A stretch of DNA of 64,000 bases from Panagrolaimus kolymaensis (GCA_028622995.1 JAJQJQ010000011.1:3100001-3164000); one strand, 5' to 3'; shown: positions 9,872-22,016, counted from the stretch's first letter. A program made the numbers and translations. The notes: generated from the sequence alone by a model not told the origin.

Positions 9872-12712
9872 ATGGCATTATCTGAAAATACAGTATTAGA
9901 AAGTGATCAAGAGCATCTCTTAGATGAAGCTTTGAAAGTAGTTAGAGCGGAAGCATTTGAAATGAAAAGAAGCTTAGACAAAGGCTTGCAGATCGACGCC
10001 TTCAAACATGCAGCAACAATGTTAAGTGAGCTTAGAACTTCAACATTGTCTCCAAAATTTTATTATAGGCTTTGTAAGTTTAAAAAAAAGATTAACAGCA
10101 TATTGAATGATTTTATTTAGATGTTGATATTATAAATGAATTAAACCATCTCTCAACTTTCCTTATCGATGATTCCAATAATGAAAATCGCTTACAACGT
10201 TTTGCAGAATTTTATGAAGTTGTTCAATATGCTGGAAATATTTTGCCCCGATTGTGAGTTTTTTATTATTTGAGTTCGAAATTTAATTTTTCTTGTTGTC
10301 GATTTTAGATATTTGTTAATAACAGTTGGAGTTATATATTTTAAAATGGAAGGTGCCCCTAAGAAAGAAATCCTCAAAGATTTGGTTGAAATGTGTCGAG
10401 GAGTCCAAAACCCTATTCGTGGTTTATTTTTGAGAAATTATCTTCTCACTTGCACAAAGGAGCTTCTTCCTGACACTCAACCTGGAGATGATTCAAATCC
10501 TGCGGGAAATGTTGAAGATGCCGTTGAATTTATTATGCTTAATTTTTCTGAAATGAATAAGCTTTGGGTTCGAATGCAACATCAAGGACCTTCTCGCGAT
10601 CGAGAAAAGCGAGAAAGAGAACGTCGTGAGCTTCGTATTTTAGTTGGCACAAATCTTGTTAGGCTTTCTCAACTTGAAAACCTTACATTTGATATGTATC
10701 AAAAAATTGTTTTACCTGGCATTCTTGAACAAGCTGTTTCATGCAAAGAACCTATTTCACAAGAATATTTGATGGAATGTGTTATTCAAGTTTTTCCCGA
10801 TGATTATCACCTTTCCACTTTGGTTGAATTTTTGGATGCTTGCGCTGAACTATCTCAAGATGTTCAAATTAAAAATATTTTAAATGCTTTAATTGAACGC
10901 TTAGCTATTTATGCTGTAGCCGAAGATAGTCCTGGAATTCCTGAGGATGTTCCTTTGTTTGAAATCTTTTCAAAACATGCTGGAAATGTTATAGGAGCTC
11001 GAAATAATATGCCACCTGAAGATATCATTGCAATTCAAAGTTCGTTGATTCATCTTGCTGTAAAATGCTACCCTGAAAGAACTGACTTTGCTAATACAGT
11101 AATTGGTTCAACTTGCAATCTTCTCTCTTCCCAAAAAATTGAATCTGCTGCTCCTAATTCTAATGTTGGAAAAGAGCTTATAAAATTACTCAAAATTCCT
11201 ATTATCCAACACAAAGATATTATAAAACTTCTTAACATTACTGAAATTCCTAATCTTATTCGAATTTTAAATTATCGTGGAAGAGCTATGATTGATTCTT
11301 ACATTATTAATAGTATTCTTGATAATGAAAATCAGCTTTCTGAAGAAGAACATGTTAATGGCGTTTTTAAACTAATTGAAACTTTGGTTGAAGAAGATTT
11401 ACCTGAAGATATTGAAATCGATGAAGATTTTAAAGAGCAACAAGAGCTTGTTGCTAAACTCATTACTGCTATTCATAATGATGATTTGGATAAGCATTAT
11501 TTAGTAGGTTTCAAAATTATACTTTTTATAAATTTTTGATAAAATTTTAGCTTTTAAAAACTACTCGAAAGCATTTTGGAAAAGGTGGAAAACATCGTCT
11601 TCGTTTTACTTTACCCGCACTTGTTTTCTCCACATACAAGCTACTTCTTCGTTATCAAAATGACAACAAAGTTGTAAGAATAATTAATTTTACTTTTCTT
11701 TCTATTTTTCTAATTTTTTTATTTCTTAGGATGATTGGGACGATAAAATTAATCAATTATTTATTTTTGCAATGAAAACTATAAACGCTTTAAAAACCGA
11801 TTCAGAATGGTCATCACTTGGTTTGAAACTTTACCTCCAAGGTGCCATAGCATCAGATAGATTAGAATATGAAAATTCTGCAACCGTAACTTATGAATTT
11901 GTTTCAAAAGCTATTTCAATTTATGAAGAAGATATTCATGAAAGTAAAGAGCAAGTTTTAGTTGTTCAATTACTCATTGGAACAATTCAAAGACTCACAT
12001 CTTTAACTGAAGAAAATCTTGATCCTTTAACCTCTAAATGTGCGGTTTTGGCTGCAAAATTATTAAAAAAGCAAGATCAAGCTCATGCTGTTTGTAAAGT
12101 TGCACATCTATTTTGGCATTGTCAAGTAAAACACACTTTTCATTCCATTAAATTTTTTTTCAACACATTCATTTTTTAGATTGCCGGCCATGATACACCT
12201 ATGCGGGATTCAGTTCGAGTTGGCGAATGCCTTCGAAAAGCTCTTAGAACCGCTTCACAATGTATGGATGATCTTGTACAAATTTCTCTTTTCAATCATA
12301 TTTTAAATCAAAATTTGTACTTTTTTGAACGCGGATGCAGCGAAGTTAGCTTTAATTTTTTTGCTACCGATAAACTTTGTGATAACACGCCACTTTTTTT
12401 TGTAGATTAAATTGGAAGAGGTCAATAAATTAATTGACAAAATTCGTGATTCCGTCTATCAACTTGATAGAACTCCCGAAGCTGAACCTGTCATTGAAGC
12501 TTTTAACGTAAGGGTGTTTTTTTTCGATGGGCATAAAATAAAAAATAGAGACTTTATACTTTGAAGAAACTTCAACCCGTCGATCAAATGTTGCTTTGCA
12601 TATGATTTTTTTAAATACATTTTTTTAGAAAACCATTGCGTTCATTCATCAAAAGCAAAGCGTTAAAACGGATGAACCACATGCTTCTTTACAAGGCATT
12701 ATCGCGAAATGA
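9872..12712 (+). CDS. vps-35: VPS35, core subunit of retromer
   Basis: Eight exons: 9872-10073, 10121-10253, 10309-11503, 11551-11673, 11730-12125, 12180-12344, 12406-12507 and 12629-12712; phase is kept throughout and the product is 799 aa, matching the ~796 aa of animal VPS35. It is the alpha-solenoid scaffold that carries VPS26 at its N-terminus and VPS29 at its C-terminus and sorts cargo from endosomes to Golgi or plasma membrane. The N-terminal block [16 protein letters not shown] (here [12 protein letters not shown]) and [12 protein letters not shown] match the conserved VPS26-binding region. The segment [20 protein letters not shown] is the best conserved C-terminal solenoid stretch. 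The last exon is short (28 codons). No neighbour is functionally tied to it, though the nearby sphingolipid enzymes are also endomembrane proteins. Confidence 0.96.
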
Positions 12713-14410
12713 TTTCAAAATATTTTTTTCTCCAAATGACCAATTTTTCAAAAAGCCTTATTAAACCAAAACGCGGTGCTTTTTTAATTTATTTTTTTCT
12801 CTTCTCAATGTTTGAATCTTCTTGAATAATTAGTGTCAGTTATATTTATATATTTTCCAAATTTTTTATATTCTATAATCTCAAAACCCTTTTTTAAATA
12901 AAATATATTTCAAGAACAATATTTTTCCTATTTTGATTTCTTTATGCTAGTAAAAAAATAAATGTATATCCTAGTGAAAATTTGAGATATGAAAAACGAG
13001 TTTGAAACTCTGAATATTTTTTTGATTGAAAAGTAAAAACTGTACGAGAATTTTTTTAACCTTGAATTTTTCCACGTTTTGATTTTTTTCTGTTTCTTGT
13101 TGCTTCTATGACTCATTTGTTAGCTCTTTTACAATTTTCTCCGCATCATTGTTTCTTTTTTAAAGAGGGAATGAATGAACGACCAAGTTGTTGATTTTAT
13201 TTAACATGTTATCACTTTTTTCTATCTTAACATTTTTTCTTTTTCAAGAATGTTCACAATTTTCTTTTTTACTCAACTTTTTTTCTCTGCTATTTTTCAC
13301 ATTTGACGTCAATTCTTGATGCGTTTAAATGAAATATTAATGACTTTTTCTGTTTTCTCTTTTTTCATAAGCAATGATTCAGGCTGTTGTCTCTTGTTCC
13401 TCCTTGGTAATAGCATCTAAAATATTAGGGCTGTTGCTATAGTATTTAGACATTTCATTTTTTTATTATTATTTGTAGCTATAATTGTTCAAGTTTAACA
13501 TTTTTCTTCTTAGTAATTTTCTAAGAAGTTTTTATATTTGTAGCTTTGGTTAATTTCAAGATTGACAAAAAATGTCTGCTTTGTACGTTCTTTTTCCTTT
13601 TACTTTACCGTATAACTTTATGAAATTTACTTACTTTTTAAAAAGGTGGTAAATTTGAGTTTATTTTATATTTTAATTAAGTACTTCCTCCTTTTTTATA
13701 GACACACTTGAAATAATTGTGTTTTCATTTATTAAAATAATCAAAACGACGTTTTTCTTGTCAGAAAAAAATTCAAATGAGAAGCAACAAAAAGTATCCA
13801 TTTTTTGTTTTATTTTTAAATATTAATGCATTGAAAGTGATGCAAATGTGCTTTCTTACCTGTCATCAGCATCACGCAAGAACAAAGTTGTCCCAGTTGT
13901 TGTAGGTTTTCCTTTTTTCTCTTTCTTCCTTCAAGAAAAAGCTTTAGTCTAATCTTTTATTCTTTCGTCAACAACACAATGAATGACTAGTTTTTAAAGT
14001 CGCGCACAGCCACCACATACATACTTGTAACAACAAAGAACCTTTTTTTTCAACTAAATAGCGGTTTATTTTTTTATTAGCTTTAAACGTTTTTAACAAG
14101 CATAATTGATTGAGTAAACATTTTTTTCGTACTTATAAAATTGTTTTGAATGAATTGCATTGATTAAAATTTTGACTTTTTTAAATCAGAACTTTAGTAT
14201 GCTTTTTCAAAGTTTTCTGCCATACTTTTTAATGTTTTGAAAATTGCTCTGTCTATGTTTTTAGTTTTTGTTTTATTTTTTTGCTGTTTTTGAAAGTTAC
14301 ATAAAAAAAATCGTTTACTTTTTTTATTATCTATCCTATGAACGATGTTGAAAAAGAAAGAGAAAAGAAAGGTGTAAACATTTATTTCCCAGTGTTTTTC
14401 TGTGGTGTTT
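12713..14410. other. Intergenic, AT-rich, no gene seen
   Basis: The stretch has long T and A runs and no exon-like frames with splice context. One palindromic TTGACGTCAA word, a CRE/bZIP-like site, lies at about 13313. Any regulatory role is unproven. Confidence 0.4.
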
Positions 14411-14639
14411 TTAGAAATTCGTTATTTTTATACACATTGGATCCGGCTCGGCAAGAATTCTTTCTCCTTTTTTATTATGAACTTTGCAGTCCCATTTTTT
14501 AGTGTAACCACATTTTTTATTTGAATCAATTACACACGTGCATTTTTCATGATTCTTTGCTTTATTTTTTTCGCATTTAAAACATTTTTTTACACAAGCG
14601 TTCATTCCCAAAAAAAGTGTGACAAAGTTATTGGAGGAC
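14411..14639 (-). CDS. Possible small secreted protein with eight cysteines
   Basis: On the minus strand an open frame follows a strong acceptor (TTTTTTTTAG, exon starting at 14639) and ends at a TAA at 14411-14413. It begins SSNNFVTLFLGMNA, which looks like the end of a signal peptide, and continues with a Lys-rich domain of eight cysteines in the order C-x3-C-x2-C-x10-C-x1-C-x7-C-x7-C-x17-C. That even, dense cysteine content in an AT-rich background argues for real coding. The exon with the start codon was not found, because the DNA upstream has no ATG in a usable frame next to a donor. Alternatively translation starts at the internal ATG near 14611, leaving no complete signal peptide. No family was recognised. 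Confidence 0.4.
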
Positions 14640-15615
14640 TAAAAAAAATCAAACAAAAAGTATAAAAAGCTTCGAAAAACCTGTTTTTGTTAGCTTTTTT
14701 GTTTGAGGTTGTCCACGAGGAAGCCCGGAAGTTATTTTTTGCTACAATTAAGAGACTTTCATGTATTGGTCGTCATAATTCCTTTGCTTATTTATAAGTC
14801 CAACTGACCGCTTGTTTTTCATATTTTTTTCTGTGCAAATTTTTCTTTTAAAAATCAATACTTTTGTATTTTTCATGCTTTAAAAAAAAAGTTATTTATT
14901 AATGATTCCAATTGTGAAACTTGGATAATGCTAGTAGAATTCGATTTATTTCTTTAAAAAAAATTGCCATAGCAACAATTGAAATTTATGGCTTTTCCAT
15001 TTTTTTATTCCACTGAAAAGCTCTTTCTTTACCATTACCAATTTTTCCTTTTATTAATTTTAGTTTTTTTCCATTTTACCATGTGAATCATTTCATAAAG
15101 AAAGCAAAACAAAACGCCTGCGCTTTCTTAAAACTTTTTGGTTTGTAGTTTTATTTTTTCTAAAAGTGTTATTTTTCTTAAAAAATTGCCTTTTCCAAAT
15201 CCAATTAAGAAATTTATCTTTTGTTTGGTAAAATAAAAAAGAGAATTACCAATAAATATCATTAAATTTATTATCAATTTATAAATTTTTATATTATTAT
15301 ATATATTAGCACTTTGAACACCTGCTTAGAGAGAGATTTTTTCATCGTATTTTTTTGTCCCTTATTTTTGAACTTGCTTTAGTCTCTTTTTTTTCGCTCT
15401 CGTCATTTAAACATTTTGTATTGTTTCATTTTTCCTTTGTTATTTTTTAAAATTACAAAACGATCAATAGTTACTTTTTTTCGTGAAAGGAAGATTGCTT
15501 TATATTTTTTGTTCCAAATTCTCATTATCGTAATCTTTCAGAAATTAACGGGTCATATTTCATAATCATTATTTTTTCGTAACATATAAGTTTTTTTAAT
15601 CAAAGTATCAAATTG
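14640..15615. other. Intergenic, AT-rich, no gene seen
   Basis: No coding exon was recognised. It presumably contains the promoter of the glucosyltransferase gene starting at 15616. Confidence 0.4.
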
Positions 15616-17366
15616 ATGCTCATGACCGTAAATGAAAAGGATAGTTATTTGAATCAGCCTTCAACATCGGCAGAATCAATTGAATCGAATTCATCCAAGA
15701 AAAGTGGGCGAAAGAAAAGATCCACAACAGAAGAAAATAATAATTCAATACAAAGTGAAAGTGAGAAGAATTATTAAAATTTTAATAAAATAATTACCAT
15801 ATTTTTCAGGTGTAATACCTTCTTCAGATAAAAGCGGCAGCTATCTTCCATCCGTTGGAGATTCACCCCCCTTAATGTCCGCTGGTAATACTCGAGAAAT
15901 AACCGCATCAAATCAATTGGATTCATCATGGACTTATTTTGCTTTATTTTCATTCCCAACTAACTTTGTTAATTTTTTTACATCCCTTGATCTCATATCT
16001 TTACTCGCATTTGGTATCCTTTGCTTTATTGGTGGGCTTTATTTACTTCATTTGATTTCTATTTTTTATGCGTAAGTTAAAGCTAAAACAAAAAGCTCTT
16101 TTAATAAAAACTATTTTAGTCGACATCGTTTACATCGACCTGTTCGACATATAAAAGATCCACCTGGCGTTTCAATTATAAAGCCTTTAGTTGGCACGGA
16201 TGACAACTTATTTTTCAATTTGGAATCATTCTTTAAACTAAAATATCCAAAATATGAATTATTATTTTGTTTGAATGACCAAAATGATCCAGCCCATAAC
16301 GTTGTTCAAGAACTTTGTAAGAGATATCCTCATATTGAAACTAAAATTTTCATAGGTAATTTTAACTTTCATCGAATCCACTCACTTATTTTTACCAAAA
16401 TTATGCATTTAGGTGGGTTATCAGTTGGGTTGAATCCAAAAATCAATAATATGCAGCCTGCTTATCGCGAAGCAAAATATTCCCTTGTTCTTGTATCCGA
16501 CAGTGGAATTTATATGAGAGAAGATGCATTAATGGATATGGTTGATTGTATGGAAGATAATGTTGGTATGGTAACTCAAGCCCCTTATTGTTTGGATAGG
16601 CATGGATTTGGTGCCAACGTGGAACAAATCTATTTTGGTGGAGCTCATGCTAGAATTTATCTTGCTGGTAATGCCATGAATTTTATTTGTTCAACTGGAA
16701 TGTCATCTCTTATGCGAAAAGATGTCTTAGACGAAGTTGGAGGAATTGCTAAATTTGGAGAATATTTAGCAGAAGATTACTTTTTTGGTGTTGCATTCTC
16801 TAACAGGTGTGTTTTTTTAAACGGCATCGTATAAAAATTAACTTCAAAATTTTAGTGGTTACAAATGTGTTATTTCCCATCTTCCTGCGCTCCAAAACAC
16901 AGCGAGTTCGGATATGAAAAAGTTTCAAGAAAGAATTTGTAGATGGATAAAATTACGAATTGCCATGCTTCCTCATACTTTAATCCTTGAACCCATTCAA
17001 GAATGTTTTCTCGCTGGTATTTTAGGAACAGCTGCAATCTATCAATTTTTTGGTATTTATGCTATCCCATTCTTCATCATTTTTCATATACTTTATTGGG
17101 CAAGTTGTGATTACATCCTTATTTGTGCTATGCAGGTAAAAACTTTATTCCTAAATGATTAATTACCCTTTATTTTTGAATTTTAGAATGGCCCATTACC
17201 ATTTTCTTTACTACAATTTTCAATCTGTTGGGTTATAAGGGAATTCATGGCTTTTCCAACTTATGTTATCGCTCTCTTAAATCCAGATATTTTCTGGCGT
17301 ACCGGTGCTTATAGATTGGAATGGGGTGGAAGAATTCGACCTATTTCACAACCTTACAAGAAATAA
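15616..17366 (+). CDS. cgt: Ceramide glucosyltransferase
   Basis: Exons 15616-15760, 15810-16071, 16120-16355, 16413-16806, 16856-17135 and 17187-17366 join in phase to 498 aa. The enzyme (GT21, UGCG type) transfers glucose from UDP-glucose to ceramide on the cytosolic face of the Golgi. A hydrophobic segment near residues 105-135 is the N-terminal membrane anchor. The GT21 signature is present: KPLVGTDDN near the start of the catalytic domain, VSDSG with Asp about 244, AEDYF with Asp about 336, and QERICRW about 370-376, the QxxRW motif. The C-terminus has further membrane-embedded hydrophobic stretches. The first ~100 residues form a Ser-rich extension absent from short vertebrate enzymes. 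It lies 6.5 kb downstream of sphingomyelin synthase, the other main user of ceramide. Confidence 0.95.
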
Positions 17367-17623
17367 AACTTTATTTTTTTTATTGAAAATTAAAAAAATC
17401 ATTTGCTTTTCCGGGTCTACTTTGCCCTTTTTCCATAAATTTTTATATTGTTTCCCCAACATTGTAGTCCATATCACAGAAACTCAGCTACTTCCTTCTT
17501 ATTATTGGTTTATTTTTAATAAAAAAAATATTGTTCTTTCTGAATTTTATCTTCCTAAACCGTCCATTTTTGTATTGTTCATTATTGAAATTTTAAACAA
17601 TTATAAATAATAAATAAAGAATT
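17367..17623. other. Convergent 3' region between cgt and the TMEM42-like gene
   Basis: The two genes end tail to tail, with 257 bp between stop codons. The stretch is AT-rich. An AATAAA on the plus strand lies near 17613. Open frames here have no support. Confidence 0.5.
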
Positions 17624-18058
17624 TTATTCCACATGAGGTTTATCAAAAGCAATTAAACTAATACCAGCAATAATACATGAAATTCCACAAGCATAAAGAA
17701 TGGTCGGTTGTTCACCAAATACAAGCCAACCAAGAAGACCAGTAACAACAAAATTTGTTCCTGTGTTTAAAACAACTGCCTAAAAGTTATGTTTAATTTG
17801 AATCAAAAAATAATGATTACCTTTATTGTCGAATCCGAAGCTTGCATCGCTTTTGAATGTAGCCACCACATTAAGATATTGATTAGAACAAAACAAACAA
17901 GATATGTGTATTTTAACTAAAATTTACTAGAGCATATTAATAATGTGGATGGAAGAAAACAGACTTACCCATGAAGAAATGCCACCAGAAAAAGCAAGTT
18001 TCATAAAGATAGGACCCAGAGCAGCACATATTCCTGCACGAAGAGCGTATAATATCAT
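17624..18058 (-). CDS. TMEM42-like small EamA-type membrane protein
   Basis: Exons on the minus strand are 18058-17969, 17916-17821 and 17779-17624, in phase, giving 113 aa. The protein has four hydrophobic helices, as expected for a half-size EamA/DMT fold. Conserved features of the TMEM42 family are visible: the first helix with CAALGPIFMKLAF, the second with LINILMWWLHSKAM, the NTGTNFVVTGLLGWLVFGE stretch, and a final GISCIIAGISLIAF helix. Function in the family is unknown; small DMT proteins usually dimerise and some transport metabolites. It shares a 289-bp divergent promoter with the NASP gene. A TMEM234 assignment was considered but the N-A-L-M-W and TNTxSNF-like blocks fit TMEM42 better. 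Confidence 0.8.
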
Positions 18059-18347
18059 TAAATCTTGTTTTTATGATCACTCAAAAACATAATAGTTCGA
18101 ATATTGTCTAAAAGTATGGTTATAAAAAAGGGTCAAGTATGCTATTTTCCCAATAAATAAATTTAAAAAATTCTCCAAACGAATTTTTTTAGAAAAATGA
18201 GCGCGAAAATGATGCAAACAAAGTTCAAAATTTTTTTGTTAGCTCTATCTTGTTCAAAAACTTTCTTAAATTCAGTCGTATTCGCGCAGTTCCTTTTTTA
18301 TTTCCTTGAATTTTCTAAATATAGTTTTGAATTTAAAGATAATCATT
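18059..18347. promoter_or_regulatory. Divergent promoter of the TMEM42-like and NASP genes, with E2F-like sites
   Basis: The 289 bp between the two start codons must serve both genes unless each has distant exons. It contains GCGCGAAAA at 18201, whose complement TTTTCGCGC is a perfect E2F core, and TTCGCGC at 18281. NASP supplies histones during DNA replication, so E2F control would make sense. The sites are seen directly; their use is inferred. Confidence 0.5.
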
Positions 18348-19907
18348 ATGGTTGCCGCTAACGATAGCAATATTAACGAACCAATGGTTGAACAAGCTAA
18401 TGATGGTAACCCGGAAATTCCCATGGAAGAAAATGATGATGAACCCGAATTAATAAAAGAGCAGAAAAGTGCTGCTATCCCAACCTTAATGAATGAAGGA
18501 CATAGAGCTTTTCTCGTCGATGATTTCGAACTTGCCACAGAAAAGTTTTCTATGGCGGCTGAATATTCGTAAGCGTCTCTACCATTTTTGAATTTGTAAC
18601 CTCAATATATATAATCTTTAGCGTGGCTGTTTATGGAAGTGAATTCGCCCCTGAATGTTTTGAACCCCATTATCAATATGGTCGGGCATTATCTAACCTT
18701 GCTTCGCTTGAATCCGAAAACCCACAAGTTGAATTTGACTCAATTCGTGATTATGTTTCGAAAATGACGGCAGAACGTGCTGAAAAGGTTTGTGAAAAGC
18801 AACCTAACATGAATGATAGTCGAGTTGGGAATCCAGATGATGTTACTGGTATGCTTTTTTATACACTCTTATATCATTGGCTTTATTTTATATGGTGGTT
18901 TAGGAGAAGAACGTGACGAAGTTATCGCCGCTGTTGACGCTGCTTTAGAAGAAAACGCTCAAGAACTTGGGCAACTTTCTGAAAAATCAGAAGAGACTAA
19001 AGAAGAAGTTTCAGAAAAGGAAGATACGCAAGTATCAACTTTACCCTCAGAAAATGAGGCAGTTGATAAAGTTGAAGGTGAACAGGAAAATATCACTGAA
19101 AATCCTGATTCTCCAGAAGGCGAGTGTGAAGCTGTCGATGAAACCCAGGATGATGTAGAAATTCCTGATGATGAAAGTGAAGAAGATGATGAAGAAGATG
19201 CCCCAGCTACCACGCTTGCTTGGGAAGCACTTGAAATTGCTCGTACAATTTGTGAAAAGTTAGGATTTAACTTTTAAAGCTTCGGTTAAATGAACTTTTT
19301 TAGGCAAGGTGAATCAAAGGAATGGGACATGAAGAAAACTAAAGTTCTTTCTGTCCTCGGCGAACTTTCAATCATTGAAAGTAACTTTGAAAACGCTATC
19401 AAAGATTTGGAAGCTGCTCTTAAAATCAATCAAAAGCATCTTGAACCTACTGATCGCATTATTGCTTCTTCCTTCCTTGAACTTGGTAGTGCCCATCGTC
19501 ATAATGACGATTATTTACGCGCTGGTGAATGCTTTGAAAGTGCTAAAAATATTCTCGTAGCTTCCCTTGAAAAGAGCAAAGCTTCGGAAGATACTAAAGG
19601 AATCAGTGAACTTGAAGAATTCATCAAAGAAGTCGATAATTGTATTCAGGATGCGCAAAGCTCAGATAGAGATAGCAAACTTAAAAAAGCTATGGAAGCA
19701 AAAGAAGTAAAGCAAGTATCCCCGGAAAAAGCAAAGAGTGATGATGAAAATCAAGCTCCTGTTCATGATATCACATTAAACATCCGTAAAGGAAATAAGC
19801 GTCCAGCTGAAGAGGCATCAGAAGACCCAAAGAAACCAAAGGTTGAAGAACCTATTCCAGCCGATGGTGCAGAAACCACTGAAGTTGCTGCCGAACCTGT
19901 TGTTTAA
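18348..19907 (+). CDS. nasp: NASP-type histone chaperone (SHNi-TPR)
   Basis: Exons 18348-18568, 18622-18848, 18904-19258 and 19304-19907 join in phase to 468 aa. The protein binds histone H3 (and linker histone in some species) and protects soluble H3-H4 before chromatin assembly. TPR repeats are seen at about residues 50-100 (MNEGHRAFLVDDFELATEKF) and, after the acidic insert, at about 245-385 with ETKEEV-rich spacing. The insert at about 150-250 is very acidic (DESEEDDEED) and interrupts the second TPR, the hallmark of SHNi-TPR proteins. The tail carries a bipartite-looking nuclear signal (KRPAEEASEDPKKPK). The third intron uses a weak donor, GTTAGG at 19259. A coiled-coil gene begins 206 bp downstream, possibly in the same operon. 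Confidence 0.9.
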
Positions 19908-20113
19908 TTATTCGGTTGAACCAAATTGTCTTGATCTCTTTATTTTTATTTATTATTATTTGTAAAACTTTTTTGTTTTATTTATTTTTTTATTTACATG
20001 TTGAAATTTTTGCAAATAAATTTTTTTTACTTTGAAAACTGTTTCTATGGTAACCGAGCTGAGATTGCATGGCGATCGAGCGTTGTTTTGCATTTTATTT
20101 ATTTATAATAGAA
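19908..20113 (+). promoter_or_regulatory. Possible operon junction between NASP and the coiled-coil gene
   Basis: AATAAA for NASP lies at 20015. About 90 bp later an acceptor (TATTTATAATAG) ends at 20111, two bases before the ATG at 20114. The spacing fits a trans-spliced downstream gene. An independent promoter in 200 bp is less likely but not excluded. Confidence 0.4.
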
Positions 20114-22016
20114 ATGACCAAAATTGTTTTACGAGAAAAAAAATTGCTAAAAGAAGCGCGAGAAAATTATAAACTTTTAAAGGAGCGTTTTGTTTTGCTT
20201 CAAAATGAAAATGAACAACTTCAAAGCGGATTTGAAAAAGTTTGCTTATCCTTGATCTTTTCAGTAATTTTAATCTAACGTTTTAGAATATGGACGCAGT
20301 GACAGAAGAACGAGAAAATCTTTTGACCGAAATTGATGAAGCTAAAGATTTTATTAGCAGTATTATTTCAAGCATTGAAATTGAACAACAAAAAAGAGAG
20401 GATCTCTTTGATGAATTTAAAGTAAAATTTAAATATTTTTTGGAATATATAAAATTTCTGAAAATAGTAAATAGGTTTATCGTAAGAGTTGAGATATGTC
20501 AAGGCGACTCTAGTTTTGTCATTTTCTCGTGCAAAAGCCTGCCTTTTAAAGTTTTCTTTCGGATTTTTTATGAGATTTAAATCAAGTTATTTTCATTATA
20601 TTAAAGTTCGTTTGATTTAATTTTCAGTCCACCACCATTACCGATTTGCAAAATGTTTACCAAGAGCAGTTGGAACAATTGACAGCCGAATTGACTGAAT
20701 TCGATGTTATTACAATTCAAAATAACAGTGAAAATGAAAAATTATCAAATCAATGCGCAAATTTAATGAAACAACTAACTGCAATGGAACGTGAAGCAAG
20801 GATTCGAGAAAGTAGAATTAAAGAAGAATATGAGAGTCAACTTGCAGAATTGAGTCGTAAATTACGAGAAGATCATAAGTAATAAAAAGTTGACATTGAT
20901 AGAATAAAAAAGTTGTAAATTTTAGAGATGAAGAAAAAATGCGACAAACAAATAATGATTTACAAGCCGCGAGAATAGAATGTGCTGCTTTGAAAGATGA
21001 AGTGACAAAATTGAAGAAAGAAAAAGCCTATTTTATGGAGCAAAAGGAATCAGAGCTTCGCAAAATAAGGGATGAATTATTTAATGTAAATCGAGAAAAA
21101 ATGGATAGTGAAATTACAAAGAAAAGGTTAGAAACGTCTTTATAGTATCATTATTTTACTGAGTAAACTTTAAGATTGGCATCAGAAATTGAAGCATTGA
21201 AAAAAAGTTGTGAACTATCAATTCAAAGAGAACGTAATTTGAGAAAGTAAGTTTAGTCTTCTTTTTTCTACTATTATAAATAATGCAGGTTTACAATTCA
21301 ATGGTTAACGAATAGTAAGTAATCTTATTTGCAGTGACCTTAGCAAATTGGAACACGATAAATTGGAATTACAATCAGCTATAAGAAGCAGAGAATTTTC
21401 AAAAGATTCTGAAATTGCTGAAGCAACAGCAAATTTGGAAATGCAAATTAGATCTCTCGAAAAAAGGTTACATGATAATCTAACGATTGTGAAAAGTAAG
21501 AATTTCAATTTTTTATTTAAAAATGAATTTTATTTTAAAGCTTTACAAAATGAAAAGCCAGGCTTCTTTAAAATTGAAAAGGAAAATGAAACTTTGAAAG
21601 AGAAAGTCAAAAATGAGGCAAACATCTTCAACCAAAAAATTAGTGATTTGGAAAACAAAATTATTCAACAAAGACGCGAATATGATGAAAAATTGAGACA
21701 GATTGAATTCGATAGGGATCATGCTGAAAAGCGGGTTAACGATGTCATGTAAGTGATCGCTGACCAAATTTAGTTAATTCACCCAAATTGTTTTTAGGTC
21801 AAAATCAAAAGCATCAATCTATTTGGCTCAAATCGAAAAGCTTCGAGAAGATTTGCAGAGTAAAGAGGATGAAATTTCACAGGTAGCTCTTACATGTTTA
21901 AAACAACATTTTTCAAAACAAAAAATTTATAGATTAAATCTCATTATCGTTCTTTGCTGAGTAAAATGAAAAGAGCAGTGGAAAAGGTTGATGGTAGTAG
22001 TAGACACGAGCTTTAA
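20114..22016 (+). CDS. Coiled-coil protein, 443 aa, unrecognised
   Basis: Nine exons: 20114-20239, 20287-20421, 20628-20878, 20926-21135, 21175-21246, 21335-21495, 21541-21748, 21798-21882 and 21933-22016; all phases agree. Nearly the whole protein is predicted helical coiled coil by composition: Glu, Lys, Arg, Gln and Leu with regular heptads and very few Pro or Gly. There is no signal peptide or membrane segment once the start is taken as MTKIVLREKKLLKEAREN. Two introns are unusual: one uses the donor GTCTTT at 21136 and one is only 45 bp and stop-free in frame (21496-21540), so retention would add 15 residues. Such proteins often act as cytoskeletal, Golgi or centrosomal scaffolds, but no specific family could be named. 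Confidence 0.72.

Noticed and set aside
17305..17610. 101-codon frame overlapping the end of the glucosyltransferase
   Set aside because: It overlaps the last codons of cgt in another frame and continues into AT-rich 3' sequence.
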